Shown here piece after piece: positions 1-5,581 of a DNA stretch of 10,400 bases (within the stretch, counting starts at the first letter, position 1; each line of letters starts with the position of its first letter). This DNA comes from Actinomycetota bacterium (GTDB lineage: Bacteria; Actinomycetota; Thermoleophilia; Solirubrobacterales; Thermoleophilaceae). The stretch covers positions 1 through 10,400 of the forward strand of contig VAWV01000125.1 in assembly GCA_005883295.1 (NCBI GenBank), given 5' to 3'. The position numbers and the translations under genes are program-made. The notes beneath the pieces are model-generated. The model was given only the letters and a program-made list of their open reading frames with translations. It was not told where the DNA came from and did not search any database.

Positions 1-924
1 CATACCGGCGCCCACAAGATCAACAACGCGCTCGGGCAGGCGCTTCTCGCGCGGGCGATGGGCAAGCGGCGGGTGATCGCCGAGACGGGCGCCGGCCAGC
101 ACGGCGTGGCCGCGGCGACCGTCTGCGCGCTGCTCGGACTCGAGTGCGTGGTGTACATGGGAACCGAGGACATGCGCCGGCAGCGGCCGAACGTGGAGCG
201 GATGAACCTGCTGGGGGCCGAGGTCCGGGCGGTCGAGGCCGGCGCACGAACGCTGAAGGAAGCCGTGAGCGAGGCGATCCGCGACTGGGTCGCGAACGTC
301 GCCGACACGTACTACCTGATCGGCTCGGCCGTCGGCCCAGCTCCCTATCCCGCGATCGTCCGCGACCTGCAGCGCGTGATCGGCGACGAGGCTCGGGCCC
401 AGGTGCTGGATGTGGCCGGGCGGCTGCCGGACCGGGTGATCGCCTGTGTCGGCGGCGGCTCGAACGCGATCGGCACCTTCGTCCCGTTCCTCGACGACGA
501 CGATGTCGAGCTGGTGGGCGTCGAGGCGGGCGGCGAGGGGCTCGAGAGCGGACGCCACGGCGCGCCGCTGACCACGGGTGCCCGGGGCATCCTCCACGGC
601 GCGCTGTCGGCGGTGCTCCAGGATGAGGACGGCCAGGTGCTCGAGGCCCACTCGGTCTCGGCGGGCCTCGACTATCCCGGGTCAGGCCCCGAGCTCGCGC
701 TTCTCCGCGACTCCGGCCGCGTGCGATACGAGGCGGTCACCGACGACCAGGCGCTCGACGCCTTCAGGCAGACGGCGCGGCTGGAGGGAATCCTGCCGGC
801 CCTCGAGCCGGCCCACGCGATCGCGTGGCTCCTCGCCAATCCCGGCGAGCCCGACGACCTCAACCTGCTCACGCTCTCGGGCCGCGGGGACAAGGATCTC
901 GCCGAGGTCCTAGAGCGCACGTGA
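1..924 (+). CDS. trpB: Tryptophan synthase beta subunit, 5' end cut by window
   Basis: TrpB joins indole and L-serine to give L-tryptophan, using PLP, in the cytoplasmic alpha2beta2 complex. The reading frame is open from base 1, and 307 residues are visible. The first ones are [13 protein letters not shown], in which fragment residue K6 corresponds to the PLP-binding lysine (K87 in Salmonella). Then come AETGAGQHG, the PLP-phosphate loop GGGSNAIG (fragment residues 151-158), [21 protein letters not shown] and the C-terminal SGRGDKD. Judging from the usual length of about 400, some 85-90 N-terminal residues lie outside the window. All visible motifs are canonical for the TrpA-partnered TrpB1 type, so I expect an active enzyme. 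The stop TGA overlaps the GTG start of trpA, which implies translational coupling. Confidence 0.97.
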   Translation, partial: HTGAHKINNALGQALLARAMGKRRVIAETGAGQHGVAAATVCALLGLECVVYMGTEDMRRQRPNVERMNLLGAEVRAVEAGARTLKEAVSEAIRDWVANVADTYYLIGSAVGPAPYPAIVRDLQRVIGDEARAQVLDVAGRLPDRVIACVGGGSNAIGTFVPFLDDDDVELVGVEAGGEGLESGRHGAPLTTGARGILHGALSAVLQDEDGQVLEAHSVSAGLDYPGSGPELALLRDSGRVRYEAVTDDQALDAFRQTARLEGILPALEPAHAIAWLLANPGEPDDLNLLTLSGRGDKDLAEVLERT

Positions 925-1700
925 CCGACGGTCCCGAGCGGATCGCGGCGGCGTTCGCGTCCCACGGCCGCCGCGCGGCGCTCATGCCCTACCTGATGGG
1001 CGGGTTCCCCGACGTCCAGACCTCGCTCCGCGTGGGTGTCGCGTGCGCAGAGGCGGGCGCCGACCTGGTGGAGCTCGGCATCCCGTTCTCGGATCCTCTG
1101 GCCGACGGCCCGGTGATCCACGCCGCCGGGACCCACGCGCTCGCGGCCGGGGTCACGCCGGGCGATGTGCTGGGGGTGTGCGAGGAGCTGTCCGAGCGCA
1201 TCCCGGTGGTGCTGATGGTCTACGCCAACCTGGTGCTCACCGGCGGGGCGGAGGCGTTCGTGCAGCGCGCCGCGGCCGCGGGGGCGGCCGGGCTGATCGT
1301 GCCCGACCTCCCGCACGACGAGGCGGGAGAGCTGCGTGCGGCGTGTGACCGGCACTGCCTGGCGCTCGTGCCGCTCGTGGCGCCGACCACCACCCCCGAG
1401 CGGATAGGCGATGTGGGCGGGGACGCGCGCGGGTTCGTCTACACGGTCTCGGTCACCGGGACCACCGGTGAGCGCAACGAGCTCCCGCCGGAGCTCGAGC
1501 GCACGGTGGACCGCGTCCGAGCCGCCACCAGGCTGCCGGTGGCCGTCGGCTTCGGGATCGCGAGCGCGGAGCAGGCCAGCCGGGTGGCCGACCTGGCAGA
1601 TGGGGTGATCGTGGGGAGCCGGCTCGTCCGGGCGGCGGGGGAGGGCGGGCCGCGCGCGGTCGGCGAGGCGGTGGCGGAGCTGTCGGCCGCGCTCCGCTAG
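921..1700 (+). CDS. trpA: Tryptophan synthase alpha subunit
   Basis: TrpA cleaves indole-3-glycerol phosphate to indole and glyceraldehyde 3-phosphate, and passes indole through the tunnel to TrpB. The GTG at 921 is chosen because it forms a GTGA overlap with the trpB stop and gives a 259-residue protein, close to the family's usual 260-270. The longer in-frame ORF upstream lies inside trpB. Visible landmarks are PYLMGGFPD near the N-terminus and [17 protein letters not shown], with the catalytic Glu and Asp at residues 51 and 62 (E49 and D60 in E. coli). The flexible loop [13 protein letters not shown] and the phosphate-binding VGFGI and [10 protein letters not shown] of the TIM barrel follow. 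The product should act in the same complex as the gene before it. Confidence 0.97.
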   Translation: MTDGPERIAAAFASHGRRAALMPYLMGGFPDVQTSLRVGVACAEAGADLVELGIPFSDPLADGPVIHAAGTHALAAGVTPGDVLGVCEELSERIPVVLMVYANLVLTGGAEAFVQRAAAAGAAGLIVPDLPHDEAGELRAACDRHCLALVPLVAPTTTPERIGDVGGDARGFVYTVSVTGTTGERNELPPELERTVDRVRAATRLPVAVGFGIASAEQASRVADLADGVIVGSRLVRAAGEGGPRAVGEAVAELSAALR

Positions 1701-1712
1701 GGTCCCCGCCGG

Positions 1713-1877
1713 ATGCAGGTGCTTGTGGCCTTCACGGTCGGGCTCGTCATCTGGATCGTCCTCTGGGCGCTCGGGGTGAAGCCCTTCGACTCCTTCATGA
1801 TCACGGCCCTGCTCGTGGTCTCGGCGGCGGCCGCGAGGATCGTCGAGCCCTTCATCCGCGAGCGCCTGCGGCCGTAG
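1713..1877 (+). CDS. Small hydrophobic membrane protein (54 aa), unknown function
   Basis: An ATG at 1713, 12 bases after the trpA stop, opens a 54-residue frame ending in TAG at 1875-1877. The protein starts MQVLVAFTVGLVIWIVLWAL, a clear membrane segment (about residues 3-22). A short polar turn, GVKPFDSF, and a second hydrophobic stretch (about 28-41) follow, and it ends in the charged tail RIVEPFIRERLRP. Position, strand and spacing suggest it is the last gene of the trp transcript. There is no strong Shine-Dalgarno sequence, only AGGG near the trpA stop, so it may depend on reinitiation or coupling. I cannot assign a function. The evidence that it is real is its hydrophobic-then-charged pattern and its placement. 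A chance ORF is possible but less likely. Confidence 0.68.
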   Translation: MQVLVAFTVGLVIWIVLWALGVKPFDSFMITALLVVSAAAARIVEPFIRERLRP

Positions 1878-1904
1878 TCGCCGACTCGCCCCGACTGGGG
1901 ACGC

Positions 1905-1917
1905 CCGCAAATTGCGG
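1905..1917. repeat. Short palindrome in convergent intergenic gap
   Basis: CCGCAA-A-TTGCGG is a perfect 6+1+6 palindrome 28 bases after the stop of the small membrane gene. It is the first of three inverted repeats in the gap. It is too short to call a terminator. It could be an operator or part of a larger termination region. Confidence 0.5.
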
Positions 1918-1927
1918 ACAACCACGA

Positions 1928-1976
1928 GACGTGGTCGACCTCAAGCATCTATTACGTGCATTAGGTCGACCACGTC
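1928..1976. repeat. 14-bp perfect inverted repeat around an AT-rich 21-base loop
   Basis: The left arm GACGTGGTCGACCT (1928-1941) and right arm AGGTCGACCACGTC (1963-1976) are exact reverse complements. The 21-base loop between them is notably AT-rich for this genome. Each arm contains the 8-bp palindrome GGTCGACC, so that box also occurs as a direct repeat, with centres 31 bp apart (about three helical turns). The element lies between convergent genes. It could act as a hairpin terminator for either strand, or as a paired binding site for a dimeric protein. No T-tract follows either arm. Confidence 0.75.
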
Positions 1977-1994
1977 CCAGCGCGGGGCCGAGGT

Positions 1995-2034
1995 GGGTTC
2001 TCTCAGACCCTTCCTAGGGGGTCTGAGAGAACCC
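1995..2034. terminator. 16-bp perfect hairpin, probable bidirectional terminator before the pfkA stop
   Basis: The arms GGGTTCTCTCAGACCC (1995-2010) and GGGTCTGAGAGAACCC (2019-2034) are perfectly complementary with an 8-base loop, TTCCTAGG. With one bulged C the stem extends two more pairs. The element ends 14 bases from the pfkA stop codon, between two convergent transcription units, which is the usual place for a shared terminator. It has no U-run, so it would not be a classical intrinsic terminator. It may act as a U-less or Rho-assisted terminator, or as an mRNA 3'-end stabiliser. Confidence 0.65.
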
Positions 2035-2048
2035 CACAGCCGGGCGTC

Positions 2049-3002
2049 CTACCCGAAGAAGGTCTCCGCCGCCTCGTAGTCCTCGACCGGGACGGTCCGC
2101 AGCTCGGCGACCGCCTCCTCCAGCGGGACCAGCTCGATGCGCTGCCCGCGGAGCGCGGCCATCGTCCCCCAGCGTTGCTCGGTGGCCGCGTCGATCGCGG
2201 CGACCCCGAGGCGGGTGGCGAGCACGCGGTCGAACGCGGTCGGCGTGCCGCCGCGCTGCACGTGGCCGAGCACGGTTGTCCGGGTCTCGTAGCCGGTGCG
2301 CTCCTCGATCTCGCGCTCGAGCCGCTGACCGATCCCGCCCAGCCGGGCGTGCCCGAACTCGTCGACGCCGCTGCCGGCCACCATCTCCATCGTGCCCTCC
2401 ACGGGCGTGGCCCCCTCCGCGGCCACCACGATCGCGAAGTACCGGCCGCGCTCGTGGCGGCGCCTGATCAGCCTGCAGACCTCCTCGATGTCGAAGGGAC
2501 GCTCGGGGATGAGGATCACATCGGCGCCGCCGGCCAGCCCGGAGTGGAGCGCGATCCAGCCGGCGTGGCGGCCCATCACCTCGACCACGAGGTTGCGGTG
2601 GTGGCTCTCCGCGGTGGTGTGGAGGCGGTCGATGGCGTCGGTCGCGACCTGGAGGGCGGTGTCGAAGCCGAACGTCATGTCCGTTCCGCCGAGGTCGTTG
2701 TCAATCGTCTTCGGCACGCCGACGAGCGGGACGTCGTGCTCGCGCCACATGTCGCGCGCGGCGCGCAGAGTGCCCTCGCCGCCGACGACGACGAGCGCGT
2801 CGAGATCGTGCTTCCTCGGCAGGATCCCCCGGACCGACTCGATCGTAAGCTCCTCCCAGCGGTTCTCGATCGGGCCCCGCCAGCCGTCGCGGAACCCTAG
2901 GATCGTGTGTCCGTGGCGGTCGATGCCCTTGCGCACGACCGCGCGGATCACCGCGTTCAGCCCCGGGCAGTCTCCGCCGCCTGTCAGGACCCCGATGCGC
3001 AT
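2049..3002 (-). CDS. pfkA: 6-phosphofructokinase, apparently with an internal in-frame deletion
   Basis: PfkA phosphorylates fructose 6-phosphate at C1 in glycolysis. The start at 3002 gives MRIGVLTGGGDCPGLNAVIR, the normal family N-terminus; the longer ORF adds an unrelated 30-residue extension. Other motifs are GGEGT (residues 74-78), PKTIDND (97-103) with catalytic Asp101, FGFDTA, VEVMGRHAGW, VVAAEG and LGHVQRGGTPTAFDR for the sugar phosphate. Gly after GGE together with Lys in PKTIDND is the combination known from actinobacterial (Streptomyces-type) ATP-using enzymes. PPi enzymes usually have Asp at the first site. The protein has 317 residues rather than about 340. Arg63 joins directly to KHDLDALVVVGGEGT, so the segment that normally holds GGT(I/F)LGS(S/A)R is absent. 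The rest of the frame is intact and well conserved. Confidence 0.93.
   Translation of the reverse strand: MRIGVLTGGGDCPGLNAVIRAVVRKGIDRHGHTILGFRDGWRGPIENRWEELTIESVRGILPRKHDLDALVVVGGEGTLRAARDMWREHDVPLVGVPKTIDNDLGGTDMTFGFDTALQVATDAIDRLHTTAESHHRNLVVEVMGRHAGWIALHSGLAGGADVILIPERPFDIEEVCRLIRRRHERGRYFAIVVAAEGATPVEGTMEMVAGSGVDEFGHARLGGIGQRLEREIEERTGYETRTTVLGHVQRGGTPTAFDRVLATRLGVAAIDAATEQRWGTMAALRGQRIELVPLEEAVAELRTVPVEDYEAAETFFG
2995..3002. promoter_or_regulatory. Palindromic overlap of two divergent start codons
   Basis: ATGCGCAT is its own reverse complement. Read on the plus strand it starts the solute-binding lipoprotein; read on the minus strand it starts pfkA. Both proteins therefore begin Met-Arg-Ile. 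No intergenic space remains, so each gene's promoter must lie inside the other's coding sequence. Both starts are supported, by the signal peptide on one side and the conserved PfkA N-terminus on the other. Confidence 0.75.
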
Positions 3003-4164
3003 CAGCCGCCCAACATACCCGCGACGCCGATGGCCACGGCTCTGGGTCCTGCTCGCTCTGCTCGCCGCCGCAGCCGGCGGCTGCGGATCCACGGGGGTCG
3101 CCGGGGTGCCGAAGGGCGCGGCGCTGACGGTTTACTCGAGCCTGCCGCGCGCCGGCGTGTCGGCACGGGTCGCGGACGCGATCGCCGCGGGCGAACGCCT
3201 CGCCCTCGCCGACGCACACGGGCGCGTGGCCGGCAGAGCGGTGCGGCTCGTGGAGCTCGACAGCGCCGTGCCGGGCGGCCAGGCCTGGGATCCGGCGACG
3301 GTCGAGGCCAATGCGCGTCGCGCGGTGGACGATCGCACGGCAATCGCCTACATGGGCGAGCTGGGACTGGGGGCGTCGGCGGTGTCGGTTCCCGTGACCA
3401 GCGGCGACAACCTCCTCCAGGTCTCACCCGGCGACGGGCTCACAACGCTCACCCGCGCCGATCCGGCCGAGCCGGAGGAGCTTCCGGCGCGCTACTACCA
3501 CGGCGGGAGGCGCAACTTCGTGCGTCTTGTGCCGACCGACGCCCAGCAGGCCGCGGCGATCGTCGCCTGGGCGCACGCGAGCGGTGCGAACCGCTTGGCG
3601 ATCGTCCGCGACGACGAGCTCTTCGGCCGCGAGCTCGCCGCCGAGGCCGCCGTCGCCGCGCCGCGGGAGCACGTGACCGTCACAACCGTGCAGGAGGCCC
3701 GCCACGGGGTCGCGGACTACTCGAGCCTCGCGCGCGACGTGGCCTTGCGTTCTCCGGAGGCGGTCCTCTACACGGGCCTCGGCGACCCGGACGCCGTACG
3801 CCTTCTCAACGCCATCGGCCGGGCGCTGCCGGGAGCACCCGTGTACGGGTCGAGCGCGCTCGCCACCTCACCGGATGGGGGTGGACCCCCTGCGGACGTG
3901 CTGAAGCCCGCGGCGCCGCCCGCGCTGTACGGAAGCTGGGCGCGAGGGGTGCTCAGGCGGCTGCTCGACGCCATCCGGGCGGCCGGACGCCACGCCGGCA
4001 ACCGCGCGGCGGTGGCACAGGCCGCGCTCCGGCCGCGGACCCGGCGTTCGGTGCTCGGCACCTACCGGGTGGAGCTGAGCGGCGACGCGGCCGTGACCCG
4101 CTTCGCGGGCTACCGGCGGATCGGCGGCACCCTGACGTTCCTGGGCATGCGTCCAGTGCCCTGA
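2995..4164 (+). CDS. Divergent liv-type ABC solute-binding lipoprotein (paralogue of the next gene)
   Basis: The predicted 389-residue lipoprotein starts at ATG 2995. It has a basic n-region (RRRW), a hydrophobic core and a lipobox AGGC with Cys30. It belongs to the type I periplasmic-binding family (Peripla_BP_6), judged from similarity to the adjacent canonical protein. Shared features are LTVYSSLP (44-51), an AYMGE block, SPGDGLTTLT, YYHGGRRNFVRLVP (from Tyr167), and C-terminal SVLGTY (352-357) with GGTLTF. Compared with the neighbour it has only two lysines, no cysteine other than Cys30, and a much shorter stretch before ALYG. The ATG shares an 8-bp palindrome with the pfkA start, and CAGGA lies five bases before it. 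It may bind a different ligand for the same permease, or be a decaying duplicate. The ligand is unknown. Confidence 0.85.
   Translation: MRISRPTYPRRRWPRLWVLLALLAAAAGGCGSTGVAGVPKGAALTVYSSLPRAGVSARVADAIAAGERLALADAHGRVAGRAVRLVELDSAVPGGQAWDPATVEANARRAVDDRTAIAYMGELGLGASAVSVPVTSGDNLLQVSPGDGLTTLTRADPAEPEELPARYYHGGRRNFVRLVPTDAQQAAAIVAWAHASGANRLAIVRDDELFGRELAAEAAVAAPREHVTVTTVQEARHGVADYSSLARDVALRSPEAVLYTGLGDPDAVRLLNAIGRALPGAPVYGSSALATSPDGGGPPADVLKPAAPPALYGSWARGVLRRLLDAIRAAGRHAGNRAAVAQAALRPRTRRSVLGTYRVELSGDAAVTRFAGYRRIGGTLTFLGMRPVP
3012..3017 (-). promoter_or_regulatory. Possible -10 element for pfkA
   Basis: On the minus strand TATGTT (a TANNNT match) ends nine bases before the pfkA ATG. No convincing -35 hexamer is visible 17 bases upstream. 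A -10 this close to the start would give a transcript with almost no leader, a pattern common in actinobacteria. The strand also lacks a good Shine-Dalgarno sequence for pfkA, which fits. The call is weak because TANNNT is a loose motif. Confidence 0.3.
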
Positions 4165-4165
4165 A

Positions 4166-4185
4166 AACCCGCTTGCATGCGGGTT
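4166..4185. terminator. Hairpin just after the first binding-protein gene
   Basis: AACCCGC (4166-4172) and GCGGGTT (4179-4185) form a perfect 7-bp stem with the loop TTGCAT, starting two bases after the stop codon. No T-run follows on the plus strand. It probably marks the 3' end of the upstream mRNA or attenuates read-through into the next operon. Its right arm touches the proposed -35 box of the next gene. Confidence 0.5.
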
Positions 4186-4213
4186 GCCGCGCGCGCACAG
4201 GTGGGAGTACGAT
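4184..4213 (+). promoter_or_regulatory. Candidate sigma70-type promoter for the liv operon
   Basis: TTGCCG (4184-4189) and TACGAT (4208-4213) match the -35 and -10 consensus at four of six positions each, with an 18-base spacer. Transcription would begin near 4220, leaving a leader of about 30 bases that contains the strong ribosome-binding site. This is the only promoter-like pair I see in the 84-base gap. Confidence 0.45.
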
Positions 4214-4233
4214 CCCGCCCGTCTCGGAACCCT

Positions 4234-4240
4234 AAGGAGG
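4234..4240 (+). promoter_or_regulatory. Strong Shine-Dalgarno sequence that fixes a TTG start
   Basis: AAGGAGG lies eight bases before TTG at 4249. It is the best Shine-Dalgarno match in the window. It decides against the upstream in-frame ATG at 4177, which would add a 24-residue non-hydrophobic extension before the signal peptide and has no comparable site. Confidence 0.8.
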
Positions 4241-4248
4241 AGAGGACT

Positions 4249-5517
4249 TTGCGAGCACGTTGGTTGGTGACGGCGGTATCCATCGCCTCGCTTGCCGTCG
4301 GCGTCTCCGCGTGCGGCGGCGGTGGTGGCGGCGGCGGACCCACCGCGAAGATCACAGGCACGAGCCTGACTGTCTATTCGAGCCTTCCGGAGCAGGGAGC
4401 CTCGGGCGACCAGGCCAAGGCAATCGAGAACGGCGTGAAACTGGCCGTCAAGGACAGAGGCGGAAAGGTCGGCAAGTACACGGTCACGTACAAGCCGCTC
4501 GACGACTCGCTGGCCTCGACCGGCGCGGCGGATGAGGGCAAGGGCGCGCAGAACGCGCGTACCGCCGTTCAAGACAGCTCCGCCATCGGTTACGTCGGCG
4601 AGTACAACTCCGGCATCTCGAAGGTCACGATCCCGATCCTCAACAAGGCCGGGATCACGCAGATCAGCCCGGCGAACACCTACGTCGGCCTGACGAGCAC
4701 GGCGCCCGGTCACGAGCCCGGCGAGCCGGACAAGTACTACCCGACCGGCAAGCGCACGTACGCCCGCGTGGTGCCGAAGGACACCATCCAGGCGGCGGCG
4801 CTCGTGACGGCGGCCAAGCAGGACGGCTGCTCGAGCATCCACGTGTTCAACTCCAAGACGACCTATTCGGCCGGACTGGCGCGGAACATCGGTCTCGTGG
4901 CGCCGAAGGTGCCGATGAAGATCGAGGGCAACGACGCGTACGACCCGAAGGCGGCGAACTACCGCTCCCTCGCGGCGAACGTGAAGGCCCCGTGCGTGAT
5001 CCAGACGGGTGAGATCGAGCAGAACGGCGTCCAGCTCATGAAGGACGTCGCGACCGCGGACAAGGGCGTGAAGCTCTACGGCGCGGACGGAATCTGCCTG
5101 AACGCGTCGGCCGATCCGACGAAGGGCATCCCGACGACGCTGGCGCCGCAGTTCAAGTGCACGATCGCGACGCTAGACCCGAAGACGTTCGGGCCGACGG
5201 GCAAGAAGTTCTTCAAGGACTTCTCGACCGAGTACCACCAGCCCCACCCGGACCCGTACGCGATCTACGGGTTCGAGTCGGCCTCGCTGCTGCTGGATTC
5301 GATCCAGAAGGCGGCCGCCTCAGGGACGCTGACGAGGCAGAAGGTGACCGACGCAGTCTTCAGCACGAAGGACCGCAAGAGCGTGCTGGGGACCTACTCG
5401 ATCGACAAGAACGGTGACACCACGCTCACCGACTACGGCCTCTACAAGATCGTCGGCAAGACGCTGACGTTCGACAGAGTCATCAAGTCGAACCCCTCGC
5501 TGGTGGGGTCCGGCTGA
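4249..5517 (+). CDS. Branched-chain amino acid-type ABC solute-binding lipoprotein
   Basis: This is the extracellular ligand-capture component of the ABC importer encoded just downstream. Starting from TTG 4249 it has 422 residues. RARW precedes a hydrophobic core, with lipobox VSAC and lipidated Cys22, then a run of eight glycines as a flexible tether. The mature part shows LTVYSSLP (40-47), a VGEYNSGISK block, ISPANTYVGLT, YYPTGKRTYARVVP (from Tyr163), PYAIYGFES and C-terminal SVLGTYSIDKNGDTT. These fit the type I Peripla_BP_6 (LivJ/LivK-like) family. It is lysine-rich, and Cys194, Cys249, Cys283 and Cys304 could form two disulfides. The strong ribosome-binding site fits the high level expected of a binding protein. 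The family binds Leu/Ile/Val but also other amino acids, amides and urea, so the ligand is not fixed by sequence. Confidence 0.92.
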   Translation: MRARWLVTAVSIASLAVGVSACGGGGGGGGPTAKITGTSLTVYSSLPEQGASGDQAKAIENGVKLAVKDRGGKVGKYTVTYKPLDDSLASTGAADEGKGAQNARTAVQDSSAIGYVGEYNSGISKVTIPILNKAGITQISPANTYVGLTSTAPGHEPGEPDKYYPTGKRTYARVVPKDTIQAAALVTAAKQDGCSSIHVFNSKTTYSAGLARNIGLVAPKVPMKIEGNDAYDPKAANYRSLAANVKAPCVIQTGEIEQNGVQLMKDVATADKGVKLYGADGICLNASADPTKGIPTTLAPQFKCTIATLDPKTFGPTGKKFFKDFSTEYHQPHPDPYAIYGFESASLLLDSIQKAAASGTLTRQKVTDAVFSTKDRKSVLGTYSIDKNGDTTLTDYGLYKIVGKTLTFDRVIKSNPSLVGSG

Positions 5518-5533
5518 TCGAGCGGAGCTGAGA

Positions 5534-5554
5534 GATCCGGGGCCGCCCCGGATC
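5534..5554. terminator. Intra-operon hairpin between the binding protein and livH
   Basis: GATCCGGGG (5534-5542) and CCCCGGATC (5546-5554) form a perfect 9-bp GC-rich stem with a 3-base loop. It lies 16 bases after the binding-protein stop and 27 before livH. There is no T-tract. Such hairpins after a binding-protein gene commonly stabilise the upstream mRNA or partly terminate transcription, so that the binding protein is made in excess over the permease. That role is inferred here. Confidence 0.6.
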
Positions 5555-5570
5555 CTCCGGTCCAATCTTC

Positions 5571-5576
5571 AGGAGG
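5571..5576 (+). promoter_or_regulatory. Shine-Dalgarno sequence for the GTG start of livH
   Basis: AGGAGG lies five bases before GTG at 5582. It supports this start although the resulting protein has an N-terminal extension relative to E. coli LivH. Confidence 0.75.
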
Positions 5577-5581
5577 CACTC

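Noticed and set aside
672..1925. Long open frame (417 codons) on the minus strand across trpB/trpA
   Set aside because: It is antisense to two well-conserved genes, is rich in Arg/Gly/Pro/His as expected of GC-rich shadow frames, and shows no recognisable motif.
2175..2900. 241-codon plus-strand frame inside pfkA
   Set aside because: It is a mirror of the conserved minus-strand pfkA, with His/Asp/Arg-rich low-complexity content and no motif.
2392..2994. Upstream extension of the first binding-protein frame through pfkA
   Set aside because: It is antisense to conserved pfkA codons. The signal peptide and lipobox fit a start at 2995, so the extra 201 residues are a shadow.
4306..4341. Run of eight Gly codons after the lipobox of the second binding protein, looking like a simple repeat
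   Set aside because: It uses mixed Gly codons and sits just after the lipidated Cys. Glycine tethers are common in actinobacterial lipoproteins.
3868..4842. 324-codon minus-strand frame crossing the two binding-protein genes
   Set aside because: It runs antisense through both genes and across their promoter gap. Its composition is that of a shadow frame, and the plus-strand genes share paralogous motifs.
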